Source: Thiobacillus sp. (GTDB lineage Bacteria > Pseudomonadota > Gammaproteobacteria > Burkholderiales > Thiobacillaceae). Taken from it: 64,000 bases of DNA. The stretch spans positions 868,001 to 932,000 of the forward strand of contig JACKLQ010000002.1 of NCBI GenBank assembly GCA_024235835.1, in the 5' to 3' direction. The notes under the pieces were generated by a model. It searched no databases and was not told the DNA's origin. It was given only the letters and a program-made list of their open reading frames with translations. Positions 20,300 through 27,962 of the stretch are shown in pieces (positions within the stretch are counted from its first letter, which is position 1; every line of letters starts with the position of its first letter). The position numbers and the translations under genes are program-made.

Positions 20300-21205
20300 T
20301 TATTCCGCCAGGGCCCGGGCGGCATCGGCACGCATGAAGTCGATGAAGCTCTGGGCGGCGGAGGAGAAGCGCTTGCCGGGCCGGTGCACGATGTACCAGT
20401 GGCGCAGGATGGGGGTGTCCTCCACGTCCAGCACCACCAGACGATCCAGCTTCAATTCCATGTCCAGGGTATGGCGGGACACCAGGCCCAGGCCCAGGCC
20501 CGCTTCCACGGCCCGCTGGATGGCGATGTTGCTGTTCATCTCCATGCCGGCGGTGAGGGCCGCCTTGTGCTCGGCGAAGAAGCGCTCCGTGGCGGCCCGG
20601 GTGCCGGAGCCGGGTTCCCGCATGATGAAGGTCTCCCCTTCCAGGCGGGTGGCGGGAATTTCTTTCTGCCTGGCCAGGGGATGGCCGGGCGGGGCGATGA
20701 TCACCAGGGGGTTGTCCATGAAGGCATGGGCCTCCAGATCCAGATCCTCAGGCGGCTTGCCCATGATCACCAGGTCCACGTCGTTGTGGGCCAGGGCGGT
20801 GAGCAGCTTCTCCCGGTTGCCCACGTCCAGGCGTACCTTGAGTTGGGGATGTTGCTGGGAGAAGGCGGCCAGCAACCGGGGGGCGAAATACTTGGTGGTG
20901 CTGACGGCGGAGATTTTCAGTTCCCCCTTGTCCAGGCCCTTCATGCGGGCCAGGGACTCGTCCAGTTCGGCGATCTGCAGGGCCACGGTCTGGCTGCACT
21001 GGAAGACAGCTTCCCCCGCCTCGGTGAGGAATATCTTCTTGCCTATCTGTTCCAGCAGGGGCAGGCCCGCCATCTCGTCCAGTTGCTTCACCTGCATGGA
21101 CACGCCCGGCTGGGACAGGTGCAGTTCCTCCGCCGCCCGGGAGAAGGAGCGATGCCGGGCCACGGCCTCGAAGACCTGGAGTTGGCGCAGGGTGGGGTGG
21201 ATCAT
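20300..21205 (-). CDS. cbbR: LysR-type RuBisCO operon regulator CbbR (first copy)
   Basis: A 301-residue LysR regulator with an N-terminal helix-turn-helix (LRQLQVFEAVARHRSFSRAA, then LSQPGVSMQVKQLDE) and a C-terminal effector-binding domain with the MREPGSGTRAATERFF segment typical of CbbR. It is divergent from cbbM, the classic arrangement for activation of the form II operon; effectors in the family are Calvin-cycle metabolites such as RuBP or PEP. The frame extends to a TTG at 21232, but the ATG at 21205 with GAGG in front is a better start. Confidence 0.93.
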   Translation of the reverse strand: MIHPTLRQLQVFEAVARHRSFSRAAEELHLSQPGVSMQVKQLDEMAGLPLLEQIGKKIFLTEAGEAVFQCSQTVALQIAELDESLARMKGLDKGELKISAVSTTKYFAPRLLAAFSQQHPQLKVRLDVGNREKLLTALAHNDVDLVIMGKPPEDLDLEAHAFMDNPLVIIAPPGHPLARQKEIPATRLEGETFIMREPGSGTRAATERFFAEHKAALTAGMEMNSNIAIQRAVEAGLGLGLVSRHTLDMELKLDRLVVLDVEDTPILRHWYIVHRPGKRFSSAAQSFIDFMRADAARALAE

Positions 21206-21354
21206 GGCAGCCTCGCGGACAAGGATCGGCAAGCAAGGGGTATAAGTTATTCATTATGCACAGGATAAGAACATCTGAATATTACTTATCAATAACCCTG
21301 CGTATAGTTCGCCCCACTCGCACTGGGGCTTCCCCACTTTTTAGGAGATGAGCA
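21206..21354. promoter_or_regulatory. Divergent cbbR-cbbM control region
   Basis: This A/T-rich spacer holds several LysR-type half-sites of the TTA/TAA kind (for example ATTATGCA, TTACTTATCAATAA at 21282-21295). A possible -10 box TATAGT lies at 21303-21308 with only a weak -35, as expected for a promoter needing CbbR. GGAGATG precedes the cbbM ATG. Confidence 0.6.
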
Positions 21355-22734
21355 ATGGATCAATCAGCACGTTACGCCGACCTGTCCCTCAAGGAAGATG
21401 ATCTGATCAAGGGTGGCAAGCATATCCTGGTGGCCTACAAGATGAAGCCCAAGTCCGGCTACGGTTACCTGGAAGCCGCCGCTCACCTGGCTGCCGAATC
21501 CTCCACCGGCACCAACGTTGAAGTCTCCACCACAGACGACTTCACCAAGGGTGTGGACGCGCTGGTCTATCACATCGACGAAGCCACCGAAGATCTGCGC
21601 ATCGCTTATCCGCTGGAACTGTTCGACCGCAACATCACCGACGGCCGCATGATGATCGTCTCCTTCCTGACCCTGGTGATCGGCAACAACCAGGGCATGG
21701 GCGACATCGAGCATGCCAAGATGATCGACTTCTACATGCCCGAGCGCGCCATCCAGCTGTTCGACGGCCCCTCCAAGGACATCTCCGACATGTGGCGCAT
21801 CCTGGGTCGTCCGGTCAAGGATGGCGGCTACATCGCCGGCACCATCATCAAGCCCAAGCTGGGTCTGCGTCCCGAGCCCTTCGCCCACGCCGCTTACCAG
21901 TTCTGGCTGGGTGGTGACTTCATCAAGAACGACGAGCCCCAGGGCAACCAGGTGTTCTGCCCCGCCAAGAAGGTCTACCCTCTGGTGTATGACGCCATGA
22001 AGCGTGCCCAGGACGAAACCGGCCAGGCCAAGCTGTTCTCCGCCAACATCACCGCTGACGACCACTATGAGATGATGGCCCGCGCCGATTTCATCCTGGA
22101 AACCTTCGGACCCGACGCCGACAAGGTGGCCTTCCTGGTGGACGGCTACGTGGGCGGCCCCGGCATGGTGACCACCGCCCGTCGCCAGTACCCCAACCAG
22201 TACCTGCACTACCACCGTGCCGGACATGGCGCCGTGACTTCCCCGTCCGCCAAGCGTGGCTACACCGCCTTCGTGCTGTCCAAGATGTCCCGTCTGCAAG
22301 GTGCTTCCGGCATCCACGTGGGCACCATGGGCTACGGCAAGATGGAAGGTGATGCGACCGACAAGAACATCGCCTACATGATCGAGCGCGACGAAGCCCA
22401 GGGCCCGGTCTACTTCCAGAAGTGGTACGGCATGAAGCCCACCACCCCCATCATCTCCGGCGGCATGAACGCCCTGCGTCTGCCCGGCTTCTTCGAGAAC
22501 CTGGGCCACGGCAACGTGATCAACACCTCCGGCGGCGGCTCCTACGGCCACATCGACAGCCCGGCGGCCGGCGCCATTTCCCTGCGCCAGTCCTACGAGT
22601 GCTGGAAGCAAGGTGCAGATCCCATCGAGTTCGCGAAAGAGCATAAGGAATTCGCTCGCGCCTTCGAGTCCTTCCCCGGCGACGCCGACAAGCTGTTCCC
22701 CGGCTGGCGCGAGAAGCTGGGCGTGCACAAGTAA
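21355..22734 (+). CDS. cbbM: Form II RuBisCO (large subunit only)
   Basis: The 459-residue form II enzyme, active as dimers without small subunits, fixes CO2 onto RuBP. The carbamylated lysine lies in GGDFIKNDEP (about 186-195), the loop-6 lysine in GYGKMEGD (about 325-332), and TSGGGSYGHID near residue 390 binds phosphate. Form II tolerates high CO2 and low oxygen. Codon use is biased to preferred codons, as in a highly expressed gene. It is preceded by divergent cbbR and followed by an intrinsic terminator, then cbbQ and cbbO, its likely activase. Confidence 0.98.
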   Translation: MDQSARYADLSLKEDDLIKGGKHILVAYKMKPKSGYGYLEAAAHLAAESSTGTNVEVSTTDDFTKGVDALVYHIDEATEDLRIAYPLELFDRNITDGRMMIVSFLTLVIGNNQGMGDIEHAKMIDFYMPERAIQLFDGPSKDISDMWRILGRPVKDGGYIAGTIIKPKLGLRPEPFAHAAYQFWLGGDFIKNDEPQGNQVFCPAKKVYPLVYDAMKRAQDETGQAKLFSANITADDHYEMMARADFILETFGPDADKVAFLVDGYVGGPGMVTTARRQYPNQYLHYHRAGHGAVTSPSAKRGYTAFVLSKMSRLQGASGIHVGTMGYGKMEGDATDKNIAYMIERDEAQGPVYFQKWYGMKPTTPIISGGMNALRLPGFFENLGHGNVINTSGGGSYGHIDSPAAGAISLRQSYECWKQGADPIEFAKEHKEFARAFESFPGDADKLFPGWREKLGVHK

Positions 22735-22757
22735 GCTGAAACGCTTGGCATCAAGGA

Positions 22758-22786
22758 AACGCCCCCGGCTTGCTGGGGGCGTTTTT
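22758..22786 (+). terminator. Intrinsic terminator after cbbM
   Basis: AACGCCCCC and GGGGGCGTT form a 9-bp stem with an 8-base loop, followed by a T-run. It lies between cbbM and cbbQ, so cbbQO is either expressed by read-through at a lower level or has its own promoter. Confidence 0.85.
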
Positions 22787-22828
22787 GTTCCGGCCATGGA
22801 TGCCCATGGGGGGAACATGACTTTGAGG

Positions 22829-22856
22829 CGTCATTCCGGCCTTCGCCGGAATGACG
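22829..22856. repeat. REP-like palindrome
   Basis: CGTCATTCCGGC and GCCGGAATGACG form a perfect 12-bp stem around the tetraloop CTTC. This GTCATTCC...GGAATGAC palindrome type is a dispersed extragenic repeat in many proteobacteria. It lies between the cbbM terminator and cbbQ. Confidence 0.75.
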
Positions 22857-22876
22857 GATTCGTTGGAGAGTTGATC

Positions 22877-23680
22877 ATGACCGACAAAGAGCAATACAAG
22901 GTTCACAAGGAACCCTTCTACCAACAGCAGCACAACGAGGTGGCCCTGTACGAGGCCGCCTACCGCAACCGCCTGCCGGTGATGGTGAAAGGCCCCACGG
23001 GCTGCGGCAAATCCCGCTTCGTGGAATACATGGCCTGGAAGTTGGGCAAGCCCCTGATCACCGTGGCCTGCAACGAGGACATGACCGCCAGCGACCTGGT
23101 GGGACGCTACCTGCTGGAAGCCAACGGCACCCGCTGGCTGGACGGCCCCCTGACCACCGCCGCCCGCATCGGCGCCATCTGCTATCTGGACGAGATCGTC
23201 GAGGCCCGCCAGGACACCACCGTGGTGATCCACCCCCTGACAGACCACCGCCGCACCCTGCCCCTGGACAAGAAGGGCGAGCTCATCGAGGCCCACCCCG
23301 ACTTCCAACTGGTCATCAGCTACAACCCCGGCTACCAGTCCCTGATGAAGGACCTGAAGCAGTCCACCAAGCAGCGCTTCACCGCCTTCGACTTCGACTA
23401 TCCGGGCGCCGAGCTGGAGACCAGCATCCTGGCCAAGGAAACCGGCCTGGACGAGGCCACCGCCGGCAAACTGGTGAAGATCGGCCACACCGCCCGCAAC
23501 CTGAAGGGCCACGGTCTGGACGAAGGCATCTCCACCCGCCTGCTGGTCTATGCCGCCACCCTCATCAAGGACGGCGTGAACCCGGTGGAAGCCTGCCGCA
23601 TGGCCCTGGTTCGGCCCATCACCGACGACGCCGACATCCGCGAGACCTTGGATCACGCCATCGACGCTACCTTTGCGTGA
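22877..23680 (+). CDS. cbbQ: RuBisCO activase AAA+ subunit CbbQ (form II-linked)
   Basis: A 267-residue MoxR-type AAA+ ATPase. Walker A is GPTGCGKSRF (about 36-45), Walker B is ICYLDEIVEAR (about 97-107). CbbQ hexamers with CbbO remove inhibitory sugar phosphates from RuBisCO active sites. GGAGAG precedes the ATG at 22877; the reading frame is open further upstream, but the homologous copy near 33.7 kb has exactly the same length from this start. It lies between cbbM and cbbO, so its target is probably CbbM. Confidence 0.96.
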   Translation: MTDKEQYKVHKEPFYQQQHNEVALYEAAYRNRLPVMVKGPTGCGKSRFVEYMAWKLGKPLITVACNEDMTASDLVGRYLLEANGTRWLDGPLTTAARIGAICYLDEIVEARQDTTVVIHPLTDHRRTLPLDKKGELIEAHPDFQLVISYNPGYQSLMKDLKQSTKQRFTAFDFDYPGAELETSILAKETGLDEATAGKLVKIGHTARNLKGHGLDEGISTRLLVYAATLIKDGVNPVEACRMALVRPITDDADIRETLDHAIDATFA

Positions 23681-23698
23681 TAGGGATGTTTTGGCCAG

Positions 23699-23787
23699 GT
23701 AGGTTGGGCTGACAAGGGAAGCCCAACTTGGCGTGGGATATGTTGGGCTTCGTGACTCTCCCCTTGCGGGGACAAGAGCCAACCTAC
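23699..23787. repeat. Imperfect inverted repeat between cbbQ and cbbO
   Basis: GTAGGTTGGGCT (from 23699) is matched by AGCCAACCTAC (23777-23787), with inner copies of AGCCCAAC and GTTGGGCTTCG and a hairpin CCCCTTGCGGGG. It belongs to the AGGTTGGGCT-type dispersed repeats common in proteobacterial intergenic DNA. Confidence 0.6.
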
Positions 23788-23803
23788 GGAGAATGTGGCA
23801 GTG

Positions 23804-26068
23804 ATGACCGAAACCGAATACCAGCACCCCCTGATGCAGGCCTACTGGGCCCAGATCGACACCCGCTTCAAGCAGGTGGAGGACGTGTTCGAGGACGTCA
23901 TGGCCGAGGCCCTGGCGGTGCTGACCCGGCCGGGCATCGACGCCTATCTGGAAGCCGCCCGGGTCATCGGCAAGCTGGGCCGGGGCGTGGAGCCCATGCT
24001 GGCCTTCCTGGAGGAGTGGCCCTCCACCGCCAAGGCCATCGGCGAGGGGGCTTTGCCCCAGTTCATGGCCCTCATCCAGCGCATGCAGAAGTCTCCCAAC
24101 GGCAAGGCCATCACGCCCTTCCTCCAGACCCTGGCCCCCGTGGCCCGCCGGCTCCATTCCCGGGAGCAGATGCAGCGCTACCTGGACATCACCCTGGATT
24201 TCATGGAGCGCACCACCGGCTCCATCCACGGCCACCACACCACCTTCCCCAGCCCCGGCCTGCCGGACTTCCTGGCCCAGGCCCCCTTCCTGCTGTCCCA
24301 GCTCACCCTGTCCGGCATGAAGAAGTGGGTGGAATACGGCATCCGCAACTACGGCAACCACCCGGAACGGCAGAAGGACTACTTCTGCCTCCAATCCGCC
24401 GACAGTCGCGCCGTGCTGCAACGGGAGCGCCACGGCACCCTGTTCATGGACGTGGAGCGCAAGCTGGACCTCTACCTGCGCGGCCTGTGGGCCGACAGCG
24501 ACCAACTGGTGCCGTATTCCACCGCCTTCGACGAACTGCGCAAGCCCGTGCCCTATTACGACAAGCTGGGCATGCGCATCCCGGACGTGTACGACGACGC
24601 CGGAGACATCTCGGGTTTGAACCGTTACCGCGCCACCCTGGCCCACATGGTGGGCCACCGCCGCTGGAGCGAGGCCCAGATCGCCGACAACTGGAGCCCC
24701 TTCCAGCGCATGGCCGTGGAGTTCTTCGAGGACTGCCGCATCGAAAACCTGCTGTGCCGGGAGTACCCGGGCCTGCGCCGCATCTTCCTGGGCCTGCATC
24801 CCAAGCCCGTGGAAGGCGGTTGCGACGAGGAGACCACCTCCTGCCTGCGTTATCGTATGGCCATGCTGTCCCGGGCCCTGTTGGACCCGGACCACGGCTA
24901 TACCGACGCCAACCTGCTGGATTACGTGGCCCGCTTTCACGCATTGCTGGCGGACGGCGCCGAATCCAATACCAAGGACATCGCCGCCCTGGCCTTGAGC
25001 TATGTCGCCAAGACCCGCCGCCAGAGCGACCAGTTCGCCAAGATCCACTTTGACGACACGGTGGTGGACTACCGGGACGACAACCGGCAGATGTGGAAAT
25101 TCATCGAGGAAGGGGACGAGGAAGAGGCCTTCGACGCCAAGCGCAAGATCGAGCCGGGGGAGGAACTGAAGGGCCTGCCGCCCCGCCACTACCCCGAGTG
25201 GGACTACAAGAGCCAGACCTACCGCCCGGACTGGGCCAGCGTCTACGAAGCCCTGCACCCCAAGGGCAACAGCGCGGACATCGACAAGCTGCTGCAGAAG
25301 CACGGCGCCCTGGCCAAGCGCCTGAAGCGGATGCTCGACCTGCTCAAGCCCCAGGACAAGGTGCGCATCCGCTACCAGGAGGAGGGGAGTGAACTGGACC
25401 TGGACGTGGCCATCCGCTCCCTCATCGACTTCAAGGGCGGCGCCAACCCGGACCCCCGCATCAACATGAGCCACCGCACCAACGGCCGGGACATCTCCGT
25501 CATGCTGCTGCTGGACCTGTCGGAATCCCTCAACGAAAAAGCGGCGGGCGGCGAGCAAACCATCCTGGAACTCAGCCAGGAAGCCGTCTCCCTGCTGGCC
25601 TGGGCCGTGGAACAACTGGGCGACCCCTTCGCCATCGCCGGCTTCCATTCCAACACCCGCCACGATGTGCGCTACCTGCACATCAAGGGCTACGGCGAAC
25701 ACTGGGGCGACGAGGCCAAGGGTCGCCTGGCCGCCATGCAGGCCGGCTGGTCCACGCGCATGGGCGCCGCCATGCGCCACGCCGCCCACTACCTGGAAGC
25801 CCGCAAGGCGGACAAGAAACTCATGCTCATCCTCACCGACGGCCAGCCCTCCGACGTGGACACCCAGGACGAGCAACTGCTCATCGAGGACACCCGCCAG
25901 GCCGTGCAGGAACTGGACCGGGACGGCATCTTCACCTACTGCATCAGCCTGGACCCCAAGGCCGACGAATACGTCAGCAACATCTTCGGCCGGCAGTACA
26001 CGGTGATCGACAACATCCAGCGCCTGCCGGAAAAATTGCCGGAGCTTTTCCTCGCATTGACGAAGTGA
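23804..26068 (+). CDS. cbbO: RuBisCO activase VWA subunit CbbO (form II-linked)
   Basis: A 754-residue adaptor with a C-terminal von Willebrand factor A domain. The MIDAS metal site starts LLLDLSESLNEK at about residue 567, with LILTDGQPSDVD further on. CbbO binds RuBisCO through this domain and couples it to CbbQ. The long N-terminal part (about 1-540) is family specific. ATG 23804 is chosen; in-frame GTGs at 23795 and 23801 are possible. It ends LPELFLALTK. These last codons occur again 112 bases downstream. Confidence 0.94.
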   Translation: MTETEYQHPLMQAYWAQIDTRFKQVEDVFEDVMAEALAVLTRPGIDAYLEAARVIGKLGRGVEPMLAFLEEWPSTAKAIGEGALPQFMALIQRMQKSPNGKAITPFLQTLAPVARRLHSREQMQRYLDITLDFMERTTGSIHGHHTTFPSPGLPDFLAQAPFLLSQLTLSGMKKWVEYGIRNYGNHPERQKDYFCLQSADSRAVLQRERHGTLFMDVERKLDLYLRGLWADSDQLVPYSTAFDELRKPVPYYDKLGMRIPDVYDDAGDISGLNRYRATLAHMVGHRRWSEAQIADNWSPFQRMAVEFFEDCRIENLLCREYPGLRRIFLGLHPKPVEGGCDEETTSCLRYRMAMLSRALLDPDHGYTDANLLDYVARFHALLADGAESNTKDIAALALSYVAKTRRQSDQFAKIHFDDTVVDYRDDNRQMWKFIEEGDEEEAFDAKRKIEPGEELKGLPPRHYPEWDYKSQTYRPDWASVYEALHPKGNSADIDKLLQKHGALAKRLKRMLDLLKPQDKVRIRYQEEGSELDLDVAIRSLIDFKGGANPDPRINMSHRTNGRDISVMLLLDLSESLNEKAAGGEQTILELSQEAVSLLAWAVEQLGDPFAIAGFHSNTRHDVRYLHIKGYGEHWGDEAKGRLAAMQAGWSTRMGAAMRHAAHYLEARKADKKLMLILTDGQPSDVDTQDEQLLIEDTRQAVQELDRDGIFTYCISLDPKADEYVSNIFGRQYTVIDNIQRLPEKLPELFLALTK

Positions 26069-26193
26069 ATGCGAGGAACGGCAATTTTCAGTGAAGGCTA
26101 ACTTGCGTCAGCAAGTTAAGCCGTGAAGCGGCGGCCGGAACTAAAAGATGCCGGAGCTTTTCCTCGCATTGACGAAGTGAATGCGAGGAACGG
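26037..26193 (+). repeat. Duplicated cbbO 3' end flanking a hairpin element
   Basis: A 45-base perfect direct repeat covers the last ten codons of cbbO plus its stop and 3' flank (26037-26081) and again 26149-26193. The downstream copy still reads KMPELFLALTK and stop. Each copy holds a hairpin around the stop codon (CCTCGCATT with AATGCGAGG). Between them, 26096-26137 is a core with two hairpins: AACTTGC/GCAAGTT and GCCGT-GAA-GCGGC. The same arrangement follows the second cbbO. Confidence 0.85.
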
Positions 26194-26499
26194 GCCGGCT
26201 ACGAAGAGTCGTCGGTCCTGTGTGTGGAGGGGGTGCCCTGGCATTCGCGGCAAGGAATATATTCCTTGCCTGGACCAGCGGTCCCCACTTCGGAGTGAAT
26301 ACCATGACAACGGTAGCAAAAAGTTCATGCCCACCTGCTCGGGTTATAAACAAAATCCCGCTTTCAGCAGAGTTCCCTTGCAGGTTGATCCCAAGCAGGG
26401 GGTATGCGTCCATAAGCAATATTGCTTAAAGAGATTCAAGGCGCGGCCGATAAGATCGCGTTGATTGTTTTGTCATCCATTGATGGGGAGAAAGTAGCC
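26194..26499. other. 306-base non-coding spacer with two palindromes
   Basis: No gene is seen. It contains a perfect 22-bp palindrome at 26249-26270 (half-site GGCAAGGAATA), a small hairpin GGACC-AGC-GGTCC at 26272-26284, and a perfect 16-bp palindrome TAAGCAATATTGCTTA at 26413-26428. These could be operators or a short structured leader for the DUF2934 gene that follows. No convincing promoter was found. Confidence 0.6.
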
Positions 26500-26955
26500 A
26501 TGGCCAGTACCAAGAAACCTTCCGATACCGCCGCGACCAAGAAGACCTCCACCGCCGCGAAGGCAGCCGCAGCGGACAAGCCGAAGGCGCCCGCCAAGAC
26601 TGCAGCCAAGCCGAAAGCCGTTGCCGACAAGCCCGTGGCAAAGGCTGCTGCGCCTGCCAAGGAAACCAAGGCTGCGGCGGCGAAGAAAGCCAGCACCCCC
26701 GCCACCAAGGCCAAGGCAGCCAGCCCTGCGAAGGCCGCCGCCAAGCCGGTCAAGGCAGGTGCCGGCAAGGCCAAGGTGGCGGCGAAATCCAACGCCTCGG
26801 CCGTTACGCCCGAGCAGCGCTTTCACTACATCGAGGTGGCGGCCTATTACATCGCCGAACGGCGAGGGTTCCATGGCGGCAATGCCGCGGAGGACTGGGC
26901 CCAGGCCGAGCTGGAAGTTGACCGCCTGCTGTCCGAGGGCATGTTCAACGGCTGA
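26500..26955 (+). CDS. Lys/Ala-rich histone H1-like protein with DUF2934 domain
   Basis: A 151-residue protein. Residues 1-105 are almost only Lys, Ala, Pro and Thr in AKPA/KAAA-type repeats, like bacterial H1-like or AlgP proteins that bind nucleic acid or stay disordered. The C-terminal segment (HYIEVAAYYIAERRGFHGG, then AEDWAQAELEVDRLL) is the short DUF2934 domain. The function is unknown. GGGGAGAAAG precedes the ATG at 26500; a longer frame from 26422 lacks such a site. It follows the cbbMQO operon after a 306-base spacer. Confidence 0.82.
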   Translation: MASTKKPSDTAATKKTSTAAKAAAADKPKAPAKTAAKPKAVADKPVAKAAAPAKETKAAAAKKASTPATKAKAASPAKAAAKPVKAGAGKAKVAAKSNASAVTPEQRFHYIEVAAYYIAERRGFHGGNAAEDWAQAELEVDRLLSEGMFNG

Positions 26956-27027
26956 AAGTTGCCACCGCCCTTTCCGAGTTGGGGGGCGGTGGTTCCGATG
27001 TGCCAGGCTCAGCGCCTGGCGCTCGCC

Positions 27028-27717
27028 TCAGCCTGCGTAGGCGCGCAGGGAGTCCAGATCCACCAGGGTGATGCAGCGTCCCTTTAGTTTGATGAGGCCT
27101 TCGGTGGAAAGCCGCTTGAGCACCCGGGAGAAAGTCTCCGGGGCCAGGTTGAGCTGGGAAGCTATGGTGGACTTGCTGACGTCGAGTTCCACCCTGAAGC
27201 TGTGGGCCGCTTCCGGCGCCCGTTGGCTTAGGAAATGGGCCACCCGCTGGGTGCTGCTGCGCTGCACGCAGGTCTCCAGGCTTTCGATGAGCTGGCACAT
27301 GCGCTTGCCCATGCGGGCCATGAGGCAGTCCGCCAGGTCGGGGTTGCGGCGCATGGCTTCCCGCAGGGCCGTCTGCCTTAGTACCAGCAGCAGGCTATCC
27401 TTGTTGGCCTGGGCGTTGATGGGGGCCGTCAAGCCGGGGAACACGGCCTCTTCCGCGAAGGTGTCGCCGGCGAAGGCCATGCGCACGATGGTTTCCACGC
27501 CCCCCTGGTTGGTAAGGGACAGCTTGATCTGGCCTGAGATGACCAGGTACACGCTCTGTAGCGCATCGCCTTTCTGGAACAGGAACTCGTTCCGGGTGGC
27601 GGCGTACTCGTAGGCTCCCTGGGCCAGGCAATCGAGTTCACTGGCATGCAGGCAACGGAAGGCGGGCTGGTGGGCCAGCATTTCGGGGATGAAGTGTTGC
27701 CGGGTAGCGGTCATCAT
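27028..27717 (-). CDS. Crp/Fnr-family transcriptional regulator
   Basis: A 229-residue regulator with an N-terminal cyclic-nucleotide-like beta-roll (FLFQKGDALQSVYLVISGQIKLSL) and a C-terminal winged helix (LDVSKSTIASQLNLAPETFSRVLKRLS). The N-terminus lacks the cysteine cluster of oxygen-sensing FNR, so it is closer to DNR/NnrR-like or other Crp-type members that may sense NO or redox indirectly. The recognition helix LAPETFSRVL resembles FNR/DNR helices (ExxSR). The upstream frame reaches 27756, but GGAG in front of ATG 27717 supports the shorter form. An FNR-like box lies upstream, and narXL is divergent. Confidence 0.88.
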   Translation of the reverse strand: MMTATRQHFIPEMLAHQPAFRCLHASELDCLAQGAYEYAATRNEFLFQKGDALQSVYLVISGQIKLSLTNQGGVETIVRMAFAGDTFAEEAVFPGLTAPINAQANKDSLLLVLRQTALREAMRRNPDLADCLMARMGKRMCQLIESLETCVQRSSTQRVAHFLSQRAPEAAHSFRVELDVSKSTIASQLNLAPETFSRVLKRLSTEGLIKLKGRCITLVDLDSLRAYAG

Positions 27718-27742
27718 GCGGCTCCATTGAGGTGTTTCGACC

Positions 27743-27756
27743 TTGATAAAGGTCAA
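27743..27756. promoter_or_regulatory. FNR/DNR-like box
   Basis: TTGATAAAGGTCAA differs at one position from the consensus TTGATnnnnATCAA and lies 26-39 bases before the Crp/Fnr gene start. Autoregulation is likely. Further upstream, arms AGATACC (27812-27818) and GGTATCT (27836-27842) form a dyad in the same divergent spacer. Confidence 0.6.
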
Positions 27757-27962
27757 GTCTAGGGGCCGCGCGTGGGGATCGTAGGGGTCGAATACCCGAC
27801 AGGAACACTAGAGATACCACTTAAGTGATATGCGGGGTATCTTATAACCAATTGAATTTCCATGGGCCTTGTCTGTTGACCCGAAATGCGCAGGGCACTG
27901 GAAATCAATGGTGGTATTCCCCATTCCCGGGCGCGGGCCTGAACTCATGACAGGAGACCTGG

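Noticed and set aside
22751..25876. 1041-residue minus-strand frame
   Set aside because: Antisense shadow of cbbQ and cbbO.
26037..26193. Template/variable repeat pair of a diversity-generating retroelement
   Set aside because: No reverse transcriptase is in the window, the repeat copies here are identical, and mismatches at the second cbbO are not adenine-specific.
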